From NCBI GenBank assembly GCA_964493095.1, contig CAZBNG010000075.1, forward strand, positions 1 to 10,782: a stretch of 10,782 nt of DNA, written 5' to 3'. The position numbers and the translations under genes are program-made. Below, one piece after another: positions 8,201 to 10,782 of the stretch. The notes below the pieces were generated by a model, which ran no database searches, was not told the DNA's origin, and saw only the letters and a list, made by a program, of their open reading frames with translations. The DNA comes from CAYXSX01 sp964493095. Lineage in GTDB: Bacteria > Pseudomonadota > Alphaproteobacteria > Micavibrionales > Micavibrionaceae. The stretch's first letter is position 1; each line of letters opens with the position of its first letter.

Positions 8201-10777
8201 GGCCAGCGTGACGATTTTTTTCGCCTGACGGTAGGATGAATCAAAAATGGCGAAAAATCCGGCGTTATCCAGTGCAGCAGCGTGCATACGTATCTCGTGC
8301 GGCTTCCCCATCATCGAGAGGTCATAGCGTTGCTCCTGATCCTCCAGGCTTGCCTGAATGCGCTCCTGCGTGTCGGCAGCAGCCTTTAGGCGCGGTGCGT
8401 TGGTTTCATCGATAATATCGTTTGTGCGGAAGAGCAAATAATCACGAGGCACGGAGGCGATATAATCCGGCACCTCGGCCAGCGCATAAATCTTGTCCAG
8501 ATCCTCATTCTTAGATACACCAAATCGTTCGCCAATGCTGAGAAGCGTTTTGAGATTTTTGTCCCACAGCTTCAGCTCTTCTTCCAAATCTTTGACATGC
8601 GTCCGTATGTCGAGCGCAGTCATATTATCGGCTTCCATCTCCTTCGCGGCCAGTGTGTGCGCCTCGATCTCTTTGAGATTATCAATGGCAGCAGACACGT
8701 TCTGCATGGACTGGATTTCTTTTAAGGCCGATCTGTAAACGTGGATGCGCTCGACAAAAGCCGCAAGCGCAGCCGCTTTTCCCTTATCTCCCAGATCCGC
8801 TATAAAATCCTCATTCAATATGCTGGTGTCGTAATCAATAAGATCATCGAGATAGTCGTAAAACGCATTGATGTTCTGGGTGGTATTGCCGATCGAGAGA
8901 TCAAACACCTTATTGAAGGCTTCCAGCTCTGACTGGATTTTTGCCAACCCATCTCTCCATTTTTCAATCAGCAGCTTTAATTCGTCCTGCTGGAACGGGT
9001 TTAGATCGGCATTGCCGACAAAGCCCCATGGGTGCTTGCCATTTTTGGATTCTGCATCGACCTGTTTTTTGAGGGTGGCTATGGTTTCCAGCTCGTCGGT
9101 ATGACCGCTTAATTCGCTGGCGGACAAATCGGCCTGTTCAAACGGTATTTTGCACTGGCTGATAATCGAGAGCAAATTGCCAATGCGGTCTTTGCGGAGC
9201 TGTGCGCCCCACAAATAATCATGGATGGGCTTATTCTGTCTGCCGAAGCCGGAATTCAGTGCGCTGATGTATTCCGTGATGTGATCTCTGTGCCGTTTGA
9301 AGTCTTGCATCTTTGAAGCAAGATAGCCGCCGTTTCCGCGTGCAGAGCGCAGTTTTAAACGCTCCTCTATGGATTTTAGCACCTCGGTCTTTTTGGCCTT
9401 TGTGGAGTGCAATTCTAGGCAATACGGCCCTAAATTCGCGTCACTTAAACGCTCATGCACCACGTTCAAAGCAGCCATTTTCTCAGCCAAAAACAGTACG
9501 GATTTATCTGCTGCAAGCGCATTGGCGATGATATTCGTGATTGTTTGCGATTTTCCTGTCCCTGGCGGCCCTTTAATGGCCATGTTATTGCCCTTCATCA
9601 CATCGACCAAGGCACTGTGCTGTGAAGCGTCAGCGGAGGTGATAAGCAATGGCACGACTTCTTCGACTTCGGGTGTGTCGATATCGTAATCCTCAGCATG
9701 GTCACCGCTAGGCTCACTCTCGGATCCGGCAAACAGACTTTGCACGATCTTATTTGTGGATACATCGGTCTCACCAGGCCATTTTTTGGAGCTGAGATCA
9801 TGGAACATAACCAGCCGCGCAAAACGGAAGCGGCCTATAGTGATAAATCGGCGGATTTTCCATTTTTCCTTCTTCGGTACTTTGGCGTTTTGAATAAGCT
9901 CATGCACTTTACGCATATAATCTTCCGGCCCGTCTTCTCCGGTAAATTCCGGAAGCTCTATGCCGAAATCATTGCGCAGGCGTTCCGACAAAGACAGATT
10001 GATCTCCGGTTCTTCTCCAGTTGCTTCTATGCGGTATGTGTAGCCCTCGCGGGATTGTTTCTTTTCAATTTCGAGCTGCAGTAGCAACAGAGGCGAAACG
10101 CATTTTTTGTCCGAATTGGCAGACTCATACCACTCCAAAAAGCCGAATGCCGCATAGAGGGTATTGACGCCGGACTCTTCAATATCTGTCCTGACATAGG
10201 AATTCAGGCCGCTTAATTTTCGGCTCATTTCCTCGGGTTTCAAAAGCGTTTGGATGAATTTATCCGTATGTCGTTCCGCATCATCCTGATTTTCAGGCGT
10301 TGGTTCCGGCATTTCATAGCTGGGATCAAGATGATGCTTTTTGGCGACCTCGGCATTGGTGAGACTTTTTTGCTCCTTCCATACGGGTAATTTCAACTCT
10401 TCGCGGATTTTATTACGAAGTTCACGCTCGATTTGCTTGATTTTGTCCAGCGCACCTTCTTCATCCTCGTCCACGGAATCAACGGCCTCGATGTATTTTT
10501 CATCGGTCAATTTGGCCTGTTCAAGATGACGCATAAATTCCGGTGTTCTTTCATCCGGTGGGATCTGGTCTTCTTCCGGCAACGCCAGAAAGGTCAGCTT
10601 TTTCCCGTCCAAAAATTCGCCGTAAAGGAAGTCGGGTAATTCGTCGATCACACGGATATGCTGGCGCGATCTCTCGCTGTGATTAAATGATATGAGACTA
10701 TTCCTGCGAGAGGTATCAAGCAGTTTTGATCTATATTTTTCAATACATTCTTTTACAAAATTGTGATCTGTTAGCAT
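5231..10777 (-). CDS. DUF4011 / SF1 helicase / Vsr-like nuclease fusion with a GreA/B-like C-terminal domain
   Basis: Predicted 1848-aa cytosolic helicase-nuclease that would unwind or translocate on nucleic acid and cut it. Seen: a DUF4011-like start (KLLDTSRRNSLISF, about residues 18-31); Walker A GPPGTGKS at 403-410; a helical, charged insertion from about 470 to 1240; Walker B IDEAS with D1321/E1322; motif III GDPQQLPP at 1345-1352; HYRSQH at 1392-1397; motif V around VQGDERD (Q1515); motif VI with R1558 in LFSRAKK. These are the motifs of SF1 (COG1112, AAA_11/AAA_12) helicases. A Vsr/DUF559-like nuclease follows, with D1641 in YRIDLGV and E1658-C-D1660 in VECDGATYH. Residues 1768-1835 resemble the GreA/GreB C-terminal domain. 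DUF4011-helicase-Vsr proteins are known anti-phage factors. The ATG is five bases from the window edge, so an upstream start or ribosome site cannot be excluded. The gene overlaps the next by one base. Domain calls are firm; the defence role is inferred. Confidence 0.93.
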   Translation of the reverse strand: MLTDHNFVKECIEKYRSKLLDTSRRNSLISFNHSERSRQHIRVIDELPDFLYGEFLDGKKLTFLALPEEDQIPPDERTPEFMRHLEQAKLTDEKYIEAVDSVDEDEEGALDKIKQIERELRNKIREELKLPVWKEQKSLTNAEVAKKHHLDPSYEMPEPTPENQDDAERHTDKFIQTLLKPEEMSRKLSGLNSYVRTDIEESGVNTLYAAFGFLEWYESANSDKKCVSPLLLLQLEIEKKQSREGYTYRIEATGEEPEINLSLSERLRNDFGIELPEFTGEDGPEDYMRKVHELIQNAKVPKKEKWKIRRFITIGRFRFARLVMFHDLSSKKWPGETDVSTNKIVQSLFAGSESEPSGDHAEDYDIDTPEVEEVVPLLITSADASQHSALVDVMKGNNMAIKGPPGTGKSQTITNIIANALAADKSVLFLAEKMAALNVVHERLSDANLGPYCLELHSTKAKKTEVLKSIEERLKLRSARGNGGYLASKMQDFKRHRDHITEYISALNSGFGRQNKPIHDYLWGAQLRKDRIGNLLSIISQCKIPFEQADLSASELSGHTDELETIATLKKQVDAESKNGKHPWGFVGNADLNPFQQDELKLLIEKWRDGLAKIQSELEAFNKVFDLSIGNTTQNINAFYDYLDDLIDYDTSILNEDFIADLGDKGKAAALAAFVERIHVYRSALKEIQSMQNVSAAIDNLKEIEAHTLAAKEMEADNMTALDIRTHVKDLEEELKLWDKNLKTLLSIGERFGVSKNEDLDKIYALAEVPDYIASVPRDYLLFRTNDIIDETNAPRLKAAADTQERIQASLEDQEQRYDLSMMGKPHEIRMHAAALDNAGFFAIFDSSYRQAKKIVTLASKQKAKFDPEKSANVLRAIADNKEEKEKIEQDNQLQTICGSSFNGIQTDFKKLQKINEWASSVRKRYASGDEFSRNVRQWLLKGDMEELDSVRDLARDDRFVALKSKIADIKGDVAPDTPVTKYLDGLMEKAEKLNTLKNQLQNMASGEAITFAHIAEDLPRLHNAKEARDAADQDSVVKKFFGNAYKGAETDIEDIDATARFIGDCLAIPELENGFDLFLNKDFSKTWKSFKAQLEAVTDTINDTTGIATEVDGHANIRFGSPSDENYWLDIDLGDLVNQLSQALSKPDALNQWVGLNGHYAKAADTIKGSLLQIYDQEKLDFDTLPMAFEYMVYSAVAREIYQRNPVISKTSGMSLEQARARIKELDQEILDLQQQELCNKLNAAKPMAGNGRGRKSTWTEGALLHNEINKQRCHVPIRALMKRAGQSIQKIKPCFLMSPLTVAQYLEPGKFKFDLIVIDEASQMRPEDALGGVARADQIVVVGDPQQLPPTSYFQSAGKDDDEVEEDFTSEAIMDMALSSFRPSRILSRHYRSQHESLIAFSNYHFYDQSLVLFPSPVKNPDELGVRLEYVGGTYAANSNMDEVEAVVKAALDFMRKHPDRSLGIATMNQVQKDLIEIEMDRAFIEHPHAANYKAKWQGTLESFFVKNLESVQGDERDAIFISTVYGPDKNGTVMQRFGPINRAGGYRRLNVLFSRAKKNMVVFTSLKPEDIKISDTSSEGVRALRGFLAYATKGVIDEGQCDPEEIPDSDFEIWVKEKLESIGCEVHPQVGVAGYRIDLGVKHPKYPYGYLMGVECDGATYHSSKSARERDVIRQQVLEGLGWRIYRIWSTDWFSNPVQEFEKLENYIRELLKNEKVKDSHAENAVIEYDFIPAADIEDEPNDLFEALDQEEPEYNNVVQLFDDITYIVIKPDGKEEKRSAQIVPSHGDPNNGTIAQHSTIGRALLGAQKGEEVEAVLPIGEVSLIIKEVSKASMHAGASVKGSK
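5240..5245 (-). promoter_or_regulatory. Ribosome binding site for the 292-aa gene, inside the helicase reading frame
   Basis: AAGGGA on the minus strand, in the last codons of the helicase-nuclease, ends 8 bases before the GTG at 5231-5229. It supports GTG as the start of the 292-aa gene over the in-frame ATG eight codons further on (5207). Together with the TAGTG overlap it indicates translational coupling. Confidence 0.7.
5273..5476 (-). other. GreA/GreB C-terminal-like domain at the end of the helicase-nuclease
   Basis: Residues about 1768-1835 of the 1848-aa protein. The stretch begins ITYIVIKPDG, continues TIAQHSTIGRALLGAQKGEE (1797-1816) and ends in IGEVSLIIKEVSK. It lines up by eye with E. 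coli GreA, where VTYRIV is followed by ISVNSPIARGLIG, an acidic DDVVVI strand, a PGGE turn and FEVIKVE. In Gre factors this FKBP-like domain docks on the RNA polymerase secondary channel rim, while a separate coiled coil does the cleavage chemistry; no such coiled coil is attached here. The domain may let the helicase-nuclease contact RNA polymerase, or may only be a protein-binding module. The stretch is AT-richer than the helicase core. Confidence 0.75.
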
Positions 10778-10782
10778 GCTAA

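Noticed and set aside
9698..10084. 128-codon plus-strand open frame
   Set aside because: It lies antisense within the helicase N-terminal region, has no recognisable domain, and the opposite strand has a strong conserved reading frame.
5231..10777. DUF3320 domain, as in other DUF4011-helicase-Vsr proteins
   Set aside because: After the nuclease the sequence goes into an acidic linker and the Gre-like domain; I could not see a DUF3320 pattern.
1..10782. CRISPR array, tRNA, insertion sequence, attachment site
   Set aside because: Coding frames cover nearly every base and no repeated or cloverleaf structure was noticed on either strand.

Overview
The window is one leftward (minus-strand) gene cluster with almost no intergenic DNA: four genes read from about 10777 down past base 1. 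The leftmost gene runs off the window. The rightmost starts five bases inside the right edge, so promoter and terminator both lie outside. No RNA gene, CRISPR array, insertion sequence, tRNA or clear repeat was seen. The proteins look bacterial. Composition is mixed (roughly 25-45% GC in some stretches, 53-58% in others), and I cannot place the host more precisely than a bacterium, possibly a proteobacterium.

Region by region, in transcription order: (1) 10777-5231 encodes an 1848-aa protein with an N-terminal DUF4011-type region, a superfamily 1 (COG1112-like) helicase split by a long helical insertion, a Vsr/DUF559-like endonuclease domain and a C-terminal domain resembling the C-terminal half of GreA/GreB. 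(2) 5231-4353, overlapping the previous stop by one base, encodes a 292-aa protein with a beta-rich N-terminal half and a helical C-terminal half of HEPN/Abi_C type. (3) 4328-465 encodes a 1287-aa protein with a Cap4/DUF4297-like nuclease domain, a P-loop NTPase module with a winged helix, and a long helical C-terminal part; this is the layout of STAND/Avs-type immune sensors. (4) 460-1 is the first 153 codons of a gene of unknown product, four bases after gene 3.

The tight spacing, overlap and nuclease/NTPase content indicate an anti-phage or anti-plasmid defence operon, by inference. The helicase-nuclease may act on invading DNA by itself. The Cap4-STAND protein would be a regulated nuclease that fires on recognising a phage product, and the two small partners would be accessory or effector subunits. 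I do not recognise the four-gene combination as a named system. The helicase core is distinctly richer in GC than its own two ends and than genes 2-4, which suggests recombination within the operon.
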